This document shows, piece after piece, positions 57,730-64,000 of a stretch of DNA of 64,000 nt. The translations under genes and the position numbers were made by a program. Position 1 is the stretch's first letter; each line of letters opens with the position of its first letter. Source of the stretch: Pseudoflavonifractor sp. AF19-9AC (GTDB taxonomy: Bacteria; Bacillota; Clostridia; Oscillospirales; Oscillospiraceae); assembly GCF_003478995.1 (NCBI RefSeq), contig NZ_QUGI01000005.1:1-64000 (forward strand), written 5' to 3'. The notes beneath the pieces are model-generated. The model had not been told where the DNA came from. It made no database searches and worked only from the letters and a program-made list of their open reading frames with translations.

Positions 57730-59554
57730 ATGGGGTGCTGGGAGCGGCCAGCCGCGCCTGGCGGAGAAGAATGTCGCTGGCTTCCTCTTCGGGGATGGGG
57801 GCGTAGAAGCGGAAGCCCTGAATCACGTCGCAGTGGATGTCCTGCAGGGCCTGGGCCTGCTCGGCGGTCTCCACGCCCTCGGCCAGAATGGTGAGGTCCA
57901 GCTCATGGGCCACCTGAATCATGGCGCGCAGGATGGAGTTTCCCGTCTGGTTCAGGACGTTGTCCACAAGCTCCTTGTCCAGCTTGATGCCGTCTACCGG
58001 ATACTGCTGCAGGTCGGTGAAGGAGGTGAAGCCCTGGCCGAAGTCGTCCAGCGCGATGCGGACGCCATAGTCCTTGAGGGCCAGCATGTTGGCCCGGATG
58101 GCGTCGGCCTTTTGCCCCAGAACGCTCTCCGTCAGCTCAAAAATCAATAGCTCTCTGGGGAAGTGGAAGGCGTCCAGAATGGCCCGGCACTGCTCCACAA
58201 AGTCGGGGGAGGCAAAGGTGTCCCGGGAAAAGTTGCAGGAGAGGAAAAAGTTCTTTATCCCCCGGTCAAAGAGCATCTGCAGAAGCTCGCAGGAGCCGCG
58301 CAGACTGTGGTAATCCAGACGGTCAATAAGGCCCTCCCGCTCCAGAAGGGGGACGAAGACGCTGGGGGTCAGCAGCCCGCGCTCCGGGTGGAGCCAGCGG
58401 GAGAGAGCCTCGCCGCCCATGATCCGGTGGGTGCGGGCGTCCACGTAGAATTGGACGTAGAGTAAAAACTCCTGGCGGGCCAGGGCGCCCTCCACCGAGG
58501 CGCGCAGGGCCTGCTCCGTCTGAATGGTCTGGAGCACGCCGGGGGAGAAGAGGATATAGTCCTTCTGCTCCCGGCGGGCGGTGCGGGCCTGCTGCTGGGC
58601 GTGGAAGAGCATTTCCTCCCAATCCCAGTCCCCCAGCTTCAGGGGGTAGATCCCGGCGGCCGCGTGGACCTGAAAGGCCCGGCCGTGTACCTGGGGATAG
58701 GCGCGAAGCTGGCGGAGTATCTCCTCCACCAGGGGGAGCACCTGCTGGGGATCGCCGGACATTTTCAGCAGGACAAAGCTGTCCTCCGACACCCGGGCCA
58801 GCACGTCGGTGTGGGCGGCGTGTTGGGAGAGCAGCAGGGCGCAGTAGCGGAGAAGCTCCGAGCAGGTGTCGTTTCCCGCCTGCTGGCGCAGCTGCTCCGT
58901 GTCCAGGCTGAAGCAGATGAGGTGATAGAGCACCCGGTTTTTCTCCTGGACCACCTGGGGGGCGTAGCGCTCCAGATAGTCCAGATTGCCCAGACCGGTC
59001 AGCTCGTCCCGCTCCCGCTGCTGTTGGGCGTCCCGCAGCCGGCGGCGGTTTCGCAGCACCACGGTGAGCAGGGCGGCAGCCAGCAGAAGGACGGCCAGGC
59101 CCAGTCCGCCCACCGCCAGCCACAGGCCGGTGGCGGGCTGGGGCTGGGCAGCGGTCTCCACCAGCATGCCGGTGACGGTCTGCTGGGGCAGAGCGGAGAA
59201 ATAGTCCTCCAGGGCGGCGCACAGCTCCTCGCTGGCCGTCTGGGTGGGGGAGAGGCAGAGGGTCACCGATTCCCCCTGACGGAGGAAGGAGAACAGGGGG
59301 ATGGCCGTGCTGCCCGCTGGAAGCTCCTCCTGGGTGTAGCCGGAGAGCAGATCCACCTGACGGTTTTTGGCCATGTGCTCCCGCCGGTCCTCCGGGCCGG
59401 GGGAATAGTAGACCAGCTCATAGGCGCTTTGGGCGGAAAAGTCCGCCAGCAGCTGGGGAATGACCCCCTGATAGGTCTGGGAGTCTGCGTCATAGTACTC
59501 CAGCGGATAGGCGTCGGGGTTGCCGGCAATGTAGATGAGAATCTTGTCTTCCAC
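57728..59554 (-). CDS. Membrane GGDEF-EAL protein with solute-binding-like sensor
   Basis: A 608-residue protein from a GTG at 59554 with GAGGG upstream. Residues 1-120 resemble an SBP-family 3 sensor domain (YIAGNPDAYPLEYYD...GVIPQLLADF), but no signal peptide or first membrane segment precedes it. One membrane segment lies near 143-165. The GGDEF domain (about 180-325) is degenerate: ARVSEDSF replaces the GGDEF loop. The EAL domain (about 340-595) keeps GGEALSRW, CNFSR, ELTES, LDDFGQGFTS, IKLDKE, AEGVET and a C-terminal VIQGFRFYAP. It probably degrades c-di-GMP. It is last in the exopolysaccharide operon, as expected for a switch on polymer synthesis. Confidence 0.87.
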   Translation of the reverse strand: MEDKILIYIAGNPDAYPLEYYDADSQTYQGVIPQLLADFSAQSAYELVYYSPGPEDRREHMAKNRQVDLLSGYTQEELPAGSTAIPLFSFLRQGESVTLCLSPTQTASEELCAALEDYFSALPQQTVTGMLVETAAQPQPATGLWLAVGGLGLAVLLLAAALLTVVLRNRRRLRDAQQQRERDELTGLGNLDYLERYAPQVVQEKNRVLYHLICFSLDTEQLRQQAGNDTCSELLRYCALLLSQHAAHTDVLARVSEDSFVLLKMSGDPQQVLPLVEEILRQLRAYPQVHGRAFQVHAAAGIYPLKLGDWDWEEMLFHAQQQARTARREQKDYILFSPGVLQTIQTEQALRASVEGALARQEFLLYVQFYVDARTHRIMGGEALSRWLHPERGLLTPSVFVPLLEREGLIDRLDYHSLRGSCELLQMLFDRGIKNFFLSCNFSRDTFASPDFVEQCRAILDAFHFPRELLIFELTESVLGQKADAIRANMLALKDYGVRIALDDFGQGFTSFTDLQQYPVDGIKLDKELVDNVLNQTGNSILRAMIQVAHELDLTILAEGVETAEQAQALQDIHCDVIQGFRFYAPIPEEEASDILLRQARLAAPSTP

Positions 59555-59569
59555 GCTGCGGCCCTCAGC

Positions 59570-60082
59570 TTATACCACCAGCTCCGGCCGGCGGCAGAAC
59601 ATGGACATGTTGTTGTCGGGGGCCTCTGTCCGGGCGTGTTCCAGCTCCTGGGACATGCCCTCGGCGGCCTCGTCCATCTCCCGGAGCATGGAGCGGAATT
59701 GCTCCCGCAGCTGCTCCAGGCGGGCGTCATAGCGCTGCATGGCCTGCTCCCGCAGCTCCAGGGCCTCCTCCAGCTGCTTCTGGGCGGCCTGCTGACGCTC
59801 CTCGGACTGCGCCTTCATCAGCTCGGCGTACCGCTGGGCCTCCATCAGTGTGGAGGAGATGAGGTGCTGCTCCCGCTCCTGGGCCTCATACTTCCGGCGC
59901 AGGTCGGCAAGCTCCTCCTCCAGCTGGTGGACCCGCTGCTTCTCCTGCTCCAGAAGAAGGTGGCTCTCCTGGTCCTTTTCCAGCAGCTTGGCGGAGTATT
60001 CTGCCTCCAGAGCGGTGATGTACTGCATGACGCTGAACTTTTGATAGCCCCAAAAGCCGGTTTTCAAATCCTCTGTTTTCAT
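59570..60082 (-). CDS. DivIVA-like coiled-coil protein
   Basis: A 170-residue protein. The ATG at 60082 is preceded by GAGGTGTT. The N-terminal FWGYQKFSVMQYITALEAEY matches the DivIVA start that binds curved membrane, with a long charged coiled coil after it (about 20-150, many Glu, Gln, Arg heptads). DivIVA/GpsB proteins mark cell poles or septa. It lies between the GT2 synthase (14 bases away) and the GGDEF/EAL gene (15 bases away). That suggests it positions the polymer synthase or links synthesis to cell shape. Confidence 0.8.
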   Translation of the reverse strand: MKTEDLKTGFWGYQKFSVMQYITALEAEYSAKLLEKDQESHLLLEQEKQRVHQLEEELADLRRKYEAQEREQHLISSTLMEAQRYAELMKAQSEERQQAAQKQLEEALELREQAMQRYDARLEQLREQFRSMLREMDEAAEGMSQELEHARTEAPDNNMSMFCRRPELVV

Positions 60083-60096
60083 AACAACACCTCAAA

Positions 60097-61503
60097 TCAT
60101 TGAAAGTTTATTTTCTGCCGCTGAATGGTGCCCCATTGCTGCTTCTTTTTCCGGTAGCCCAGAAGCGCCGTGCCCCGCACCCAGGCAAGAATGAACCGGA
60201 GAAAGGAGACTTCCAGGGCGCACAGGCCCACGGCCTTCAAAATGTCGGTCACGCTCAGCTTCAGATCAATGGTGTGGATGCGGGCAAAAAAGGCGGTCAG
60301 GGACAAAATGGCGGAATAAAGTACGTAAATGAGGAAGAACAGGATCATAAAGGGGACGTTGATGAGGTCCAGGGCAAAGGCGGCAATCACGGTAAACACA
60401 CCGAAGATCTCGATGTAGGGGGAGAGCAGCTCATAAATCAGGAAATACAGGTAGGAGATAAAGCCCACCAGGCCATATTTGGGGTTGGCCAGAATCCGGC
60501 GGTGCCGGGTGAGGGAGTCGAAGAGGCCGATGTGCCAGCGGCGGCGCTGCTTGCACAGGTCGGACAGGCTGTCGGGGGCCTGGGTCCAGCAGATGGCGTC
60601 GGTGGCGTAGCGGATGCGGTAGGGAATGTTGTGCTCCCGGCAGAAGACGTGGAGCTTGACCACCAGCTCCATGTCCTCCCCCATGGTGGTGGTGTCATAG
60701 CCTCCCGCGTCAATGACCAGGCTCTTTTTGAACAGGCCGAAGGCCCCGGAGATGATGATGCTGCCGTTAAAGCGGTCAAAGAGGATGCGGGCGGCCAGGA
60801 AGGAGCGGTCATACTCCAGCACCTGCATGCAGGGCAGGATGCGGGAGGGCATGTGGTAGGAGACCACCCGGCCTCCCTGAATTTCCGCGCCGTTGCAGGG
60901 GCGGACGGCGCCGCCCACGGCCACTACGGTTCCGTCCTCCAGAACGGGGCGGACAATTTTCTCCAGGGAGTCGTACTGCAGCACAGAGTCGGCATCCATG
61001 CAGACAAAGTAGGGGTAGCGGGAGGCGTTGATGCCCATGTTGAGGGCGTCGGCCTTGCCGCCATTTTTCTTACAAATCAGGGTGAGGGGCACCTTCAGGT
61101 TGGGGGCCTCGAAGACGGCCTTTTCCGGCTGGCAGGACACCATCCGGTGGATGGGCCGGGCAATCTGCTCCATGCCGAAGGCCTCCACCAGGGCGGCGGC
61201 GGTCCGGTCGGTGGAGCCGTCGTCCACCACGATGATCTCGTAGAGCTTGTACTCCAGACTGAGCAGGGAACGGACAGTGGAGACGATGGTGATCTCCTCG
61301 TTGTAGGCGGGCACCACAATGGACACGGGGACGTAGTACTCCTGCAGCAGCTCATTTTTCAGGTGGTTGCGGCGCTTGAGCTGATAGAGGGTGGAGGAGC
61401 CCACTGCCACGGCCAGGAAGAGGAAGCTGGCGTAGCCCAGCATGTACAAGACGAAGAAGGCGCCAACAATATCAAAGAACAGCTGGACGGCGTCCATGTT
61501 CAC
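60097..61503 (-). CDS. Processive GT2 glycosyltransferase (PgaC/cellulose-synthase-like)
   Basis: A 468-residue membrane enzyme. The start is a GTG at 61503 overlapping the previous stop (GTGA); an ATG at 61497 is the alternative, and the longer frame to 62112 is an overlap artefact. Membrane segment about 8-32, then the GT-A domain with VDDGSTDRT, MDADS, GEDMEL and QRRRWHIG, the full D,D,D,Q/RxxRW set of processive beta-glycan synthases. Four more membrane segments follow (about 330-440). It makes an extracellular polysaccharide, perhaps a poly-N-acetylglucosamine- or cellulose-like chain. The sugar cannot be read. No PilZ domain is visible. Confidence 0.9.
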   Translation of the reverse strand: MNMDAVQLFFDIVGAFFVLYMLGYASFLFLAVAVGSSTLYQLKRRNHLKNELLQEYYVPVSIVVPAYNEEITIVSTVRSLLSLEYKLYEIIVVDDGSTDRTAAALVEAFGMEQIARPIHRMVSCQPEKAVFEAPNLKVPLTLICKKNGGKADALNMGINASRYPYFVCMDADSVLQYDSLEKIVRPVLEDGTVVAVGGAVRPCNGAEIQGGRVVSYHMPSRILPCMQVLEYDRSFLAARILFDRFNGSIIISGAFGLFKKSLVIDAGGYDTTTMGEDMELVVKLHVFCREHNIPYRIRYATDAICWTQAPDSLSDLCKQRRRWHIGLFDSLTRHRRILANPKYGLVGFISYLYFLIYELLSPYIEIFGVFTVIAAFALDLINVPFMILFFLIYVLYSAILSLTAFFARIHTIDLKLSVTDILKAVGLCALEVSFLRFILAWVRGTALLGYRKKKQQWGTIQRQKINFQ

Positions 61504-62612
61504 GGGGCAACACCTGCCTTCTGAATCCGGTGGGACTCCCGCTGATAGGTCATGATTTCCCGGGCGTAGCGGTCGTCGCCGTTGACAATGTCCATGAGGT
61601 CTGCATAGTCCACCTGCTGTGCCTCCAGACTGGCCGCCGCGGCGCAGCGGATGTACCAGTTGCCGCTGTGCAGGGCCTGCTTCAGGGCCTCTACCGTCTG
61701 CTCTCCCGGGTAGCGGGCCAGGGAGGAGGCGCTGACGGTGGCGTATTCCCACCGGGAGGGGTCCTGGTCGGCGGCAAAGGCCAGCAGCGGCTCCAGCGCC
61801 GGGGCGTAGTGGTACCGGCCGAAATAGCGGATGGCGGACAGGCGGACCTCCTTGTCCTGCCCGGGGTCCTCCATAAGGGCGAACATCTCTTTGGGATAGC
61901 TGCCGCTGCGGAAGCGGATGTAGTTGAGCAGCGCCAGCTGGGTGTGGGGGGAGAAGGTATCCAGCGCGTCCCAGATCATGGAAATGAGGGCGTCGTGATC
62001 GCCGGTATAGGTCAGCAGGGTCTCGGTGAGGATCTTCTCGTGAAGAAACACCGCCCCCCGGTCCTGGAGGTGCAGGGCCTCCATCACATGCTGGGCGTTG
62101 CCGAAGGAACACAGGGCCTGGAGGGCGTTGACCCGGCAGTACAGATTTTCCCGGGCCATATAGGACAGCAGCACGTCCTGCAGGGACTGGACGGGCATGT
62201 GCTGCTGGAGCATGTACCGGGAGAGGAAGTAGGAAAAATAGGCGGTCTGGGTGGTCTCCCGCTTCCGGTAGATCAGAGCCAGGTAGAGAATACAGGGCTG
62301 GAGCTGGATGAGGTAGGCCTGAAGGCTGGGGTCGTCACCCCGCTGGAGGACCAGAGGGCGAAGGGTGCGGTCAAAGGCGGTGAGGTTGTTCACCCGGCGC
62401 AGCTTCCGCCGCAGGGCGCTCAGATGGCGGCTGTCCACCGGCAGGCCCTGATCCAGACGGCCAAGCTGTTCCTCTACCGCTGCCGTCAGCCGCCGGGTCC
62501 GCCGTGTCAGCCGGGACTCACCACTCCGCAGGAGAACGGCGTAGGCCACATTGAAGGCAAGCATGCTGATGCAGACGGCTCCATAGAAGTAGAGCATAAA
62601 TTCAATGCGCAT
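61500..62612 (-). CDS. HEAT-repeat membrane protein of the exopolysaccharide operon
   Basis: A 370-residue protein. The ATG at 62612 follows GAGAAAGGAGAAAC. One N-terminal membrane segment (about 5-28) is followed by a cytoplasmic helical part. HEAT-like repeats occupy about 190-350: MEALHLQDRGAVFLHEKIL, VRLSAIRYFGRYHYAPALEPLLAFA, WEYATVSASSLARYPGEQTVEALKQAL and WYIRCAAAASLEAQ. HEAT repeats bind protein partners, so it is probably a scaffold for the GT2 enzyme, whose start overlaps its stop by 4 bases. Confidence 0.75.
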   Translation of the reverse strand: MRIEFMLYFYGAVCISMLAFNVAYAVLLRSGESRLTRRTRRLTAAVEEQLGRLDQGLPVDSRHLSALRRKLRRVNNLTAFDRTLRPLVLQRGDDPSLQAYLIQLQPCILYLALIYRKRETTQTAYFSYFLSRYMLQQHMPVQSLQDVLLSYMARENLYCRVNALQALCSFGNAQHVMEALHLQDRGAVFLHEKILTETLLTYTGDHDALISMIWDALDTFSPHTQLALLNYIRFRSGSYPKEMFALMEDPGQDKEVRLSAIRYFGRYHYAPALEPLLAFAADQDPSRWEYATVSASSLARYPGEQTVEALKQALHSGNWYIRCAAAASLEAQQVDYADLMDIVNGDDRYAREIMTYQRESHRIQKAGVAP

Positions 62613-62636
62613 GACGTTTCTCCTTTCTCAGTTTGG

Positions 62637-64000
62637 TCAGTCCAGGGACGCCCAGTAATCCTGCAGGATGTAGTAAGACTCCTTTAAACGCTCGTGGTAG
62701 GTGACATCCTTTCCCCAGCCTTTCAGGGGGAAGGAAGAAAGCACGGCCCGTGTTTGATCACCGGCAAGGACTGCGCCCACATACATATCGTCGATGTGAA
62801 GATTTTCAATGCCGTAGTGCTCGTAGTAATCGTCATGGATCATCATTTCCGAAGGGTTGGAGAAGTTGAGCAGCTGCCAGGGGATGCGGATCTCCACTCC
62901 GTCACCGGTAAAGCAGAAATCAGCCAGAGAGTCAAAATCCGGGGCGTCCGGATTGGCGTTGCCGTGGCGCAGTTTGCCCGTCTCGTAGGATTCGCCTGCC
63001 GTCTCATTTGAGTTTAGATTAGGGACGATGTCGTACAGTCTCATGGCCAGATCGATGTTCACGAAACGGGGGCTATCTCGTTCAGGCTGGCTAATATAAG
63101 GGTCTGTGGTGTCATAGAACTCCCAGTAGTTGGCTTTAAGTACCTCATACCGCTCTTGCACGACAACACGGCTGTTGTCCGTGCCGTCAATGGCGATGAC
63201 GAAGTCGCAGGGGCGGTCAAAGGAGATATCGTAGTTTTCGCAGTAGGTGCTCCCTGATTTCGGGGTGGTGTCCAGAGGGATGTAGAGAGTGCTCTGCTGG
63301 GGGTCAAAGCCCTGGACGTAAAAGTAAAGGAATTTTTCGTCATACTGCATGGACAATTCCAGGCCGTTCTCCTGCCAAACCGGGTTGTCTTCCGTCCACT
63401 CGGAGGGATCCCCATCCACATAGCATACGCTCTGTTCCGTGCCGGGATCAAAGGTGAGCAGACCGTAAAACTGCTCGTTGGTCTGATAGTCACTCCAGTA
63501 GGGGGTCTTGAGCAAATCCACAGCGTGGAGGGTGTTCCAGGTGCGCTTGAACCACTCGTCTTGCCAGGAGAACAGGCAGCTGCCCGCACTGCCGGCGTTT
63601 ATGATATCCTGGTAGCACTCGATGAGATATTGGCCCTGCTGCTGTTCCGTGAGGAATCCCTGGCTGCGGCCGGTATTCACATCTACCTGGGCCCTGCCTC
63701 GGCCGGTGGTTACTCCGTATTCTGAAATCACAACGGGAATGTTATGGAAGTTGTTGATGGCCTTGAGATAGGCGTAGTAGGTGTTGAATCTGCCCTGGCT
63801 ATCGTAATAATCCGCGGAGGTCAAATAGTCGTGGACGCTGGGGGCACCCAGCGCAGAGAGACGCTGAGTGATCGTTGCTACCTGGTTCTTGCCGAAGAGC
63901 ACATTCAGCTGGTCTTCGGTAAATTGCTGAGCCTCCTGCTCCGTCTGCAGGAAGTCAGGGAAGTAGGGATAGATGTGGTAGGAGGTGAAATAGCCGGAGA
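62637..64000 (-). CDS. Glycoside hydrolase-like protein, 5' end outside window
   Basis: The frame is open to the last base, so the start lies beyond 64000; 454 residues are visible. SGYFTSYHIYPYFPDF near the visible start, NIPVVISEYGVTTGRG (likely catalytic Glu in ISEYG) and AGSCLFSWQDEWFKRTWN fit the end of a GH clan A TIM barrel. From about residue 195 a beta-rich domain follows (YVDGDPSEWTEDNPVWQ, ELSMQYDEKFLYFYVQGFDP, DFCFTGDGVEIRIPWQLLNF) like a family 9-type carbohydrate-binding domain. It is the most upstream gene of the exopolysaccharide operon seen here. It probably trims or releases the polymer at the cell surface. Confidence 0.75.
   Translation of the reverse strand, partial: SGYFTSYHIYPYFPDFLQTEQEAQQFTEDQLNVLFGKNQVATITQRLSALGAPSVHDYLTSADYYDSQGRFNTYYAYLKAINNFHNIPVVISEYGVTTGRGRAQVDVNTGRSQGFLTEQQQGQYLIECYQDIINAGSAGSCLFSWQDEWFKRTWNTLHAVDLLKTPYWSDYQTNEQFYGLLTFDPGTEQSVCYVDGDPSEWTEDNPVWQENGLELSMQYDEKFLYFYVQGFDPQQSTLYIPLDTTPKSGSTYCENYDISFDRPCDFVIAIDGTDNSRVVVQERYEVLKANYWEFYDTTDPYISQPERDSPRFVNIDLAMRLYDIVPNLNSNETAGESYETGKLRHGNANPDAPDFDSLADFCFTGDGVEIRIPWQLLNFSNPSEMMIHDDYYEHYGIENLHIDDMYVGAVLAGDQTRAVLSSFPLKGWGKDVTYHERLKESYYILQDYWASLD

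Noticed and set aside
1..64000. tRNA, rRNA, CRISPR, insertion sequences, prophage or integrase genes
   Set aside because: I looked for TPsiC-like GTTCRAnYC contexts, repeated spacers, and transposase or integrase products and found none that hold up.

Overview
The window reads as a chromosomal segment of a high-GC member of the Clostridia, most like the Oscillospiraceae (Flavonifractor/Pseudoflavonifractor/Lawsonibacter-type gut bacteria). This rests on SLH-domain surface proteins, strong Shine-Dalgarno sites, ATG/GTG/TTG starts, Bacillota-style consensus promoters, a YesM/YesN-type two-component pair and many T-tailed hairpin terminators. This is inference from gene content. I found no rRNA, tRNA, CRISPR array, transposase or integrase.

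Layout. 1-4.6 kb: the 3' part of an EP-repeat surface protein, then three tandem paralogous exported proteins with C-terminal SLH repeats. 4.7-6.8 kb: two small membrane proteins around a candidate small RNA. 6.9-12.8 kb: an SLH-transglutaminase protein and an RCC1-like/SLH protein. 13-16 kb: an OmpR-type two-component system. 16.2-20 kb: an EAL/PAS/GAF protein and another SLH protein. 20-21.3 kb: an ECF sigma factor with a putative anti-sigma protein. 21.4-23.5 kb: a LysR regulator divergent from a split chromate-type transporter. 24-26.2 kb: glycogen synthase with a very long Lys/Ala/Pro-rich N-terminal extension.

26.4-40.8 kb is a visibly AT-richer island for sugar-acid catabolism. UlaG (L-ascorbate-6-phosphate lactonase), an UlaE-type 3-epimerase, an UlaF/AraD-type 4-epimerase, a DeoR regulator, a PfkB kinase and a propeller-like protein sit beside a complete Opp/Dpp-type ABC importer with two near-identical binding lipoproteins. 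No PTS UlaABC and no UlaD are present. The simplest reading is PTS-independent import of ascorbate or a related compound, followed by ATP-dependent phosphorylation and the classical Ula route to D-xylulose-5-phosphate.

41.2-51.4 kb is one co-directional block: FAD oxidoreductase, four-cluster ferredoxin, molybdopterin oxidoreductase, DMT transporter, NhaC antiporter, then an NhaC domain fused in frame to a complete YesM-type histidine kinase, and a YesN/AraC-type response regulator. The transporter-kinase fusion is the strongest candidate for an unusual system here. 51.5-54.7 kb (minus strand) holds a VOC-like protein, DhaK, DhaL and a SorC-family regulator with matching GTTACA-N2-TGTAAC operators. 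55-57.7 kb is a MoxR ATPase/VWA pair. 57.7-64 kb (minus strand) is a probable c-di-GMP-linked exopolysaccharide operon: a glycosidase-like protein (cut by the window end), a HEAT-repeat membrane protein, a GT2 synthase, a DivIVA-like coiled coil and a GGDEF/EAL protein.
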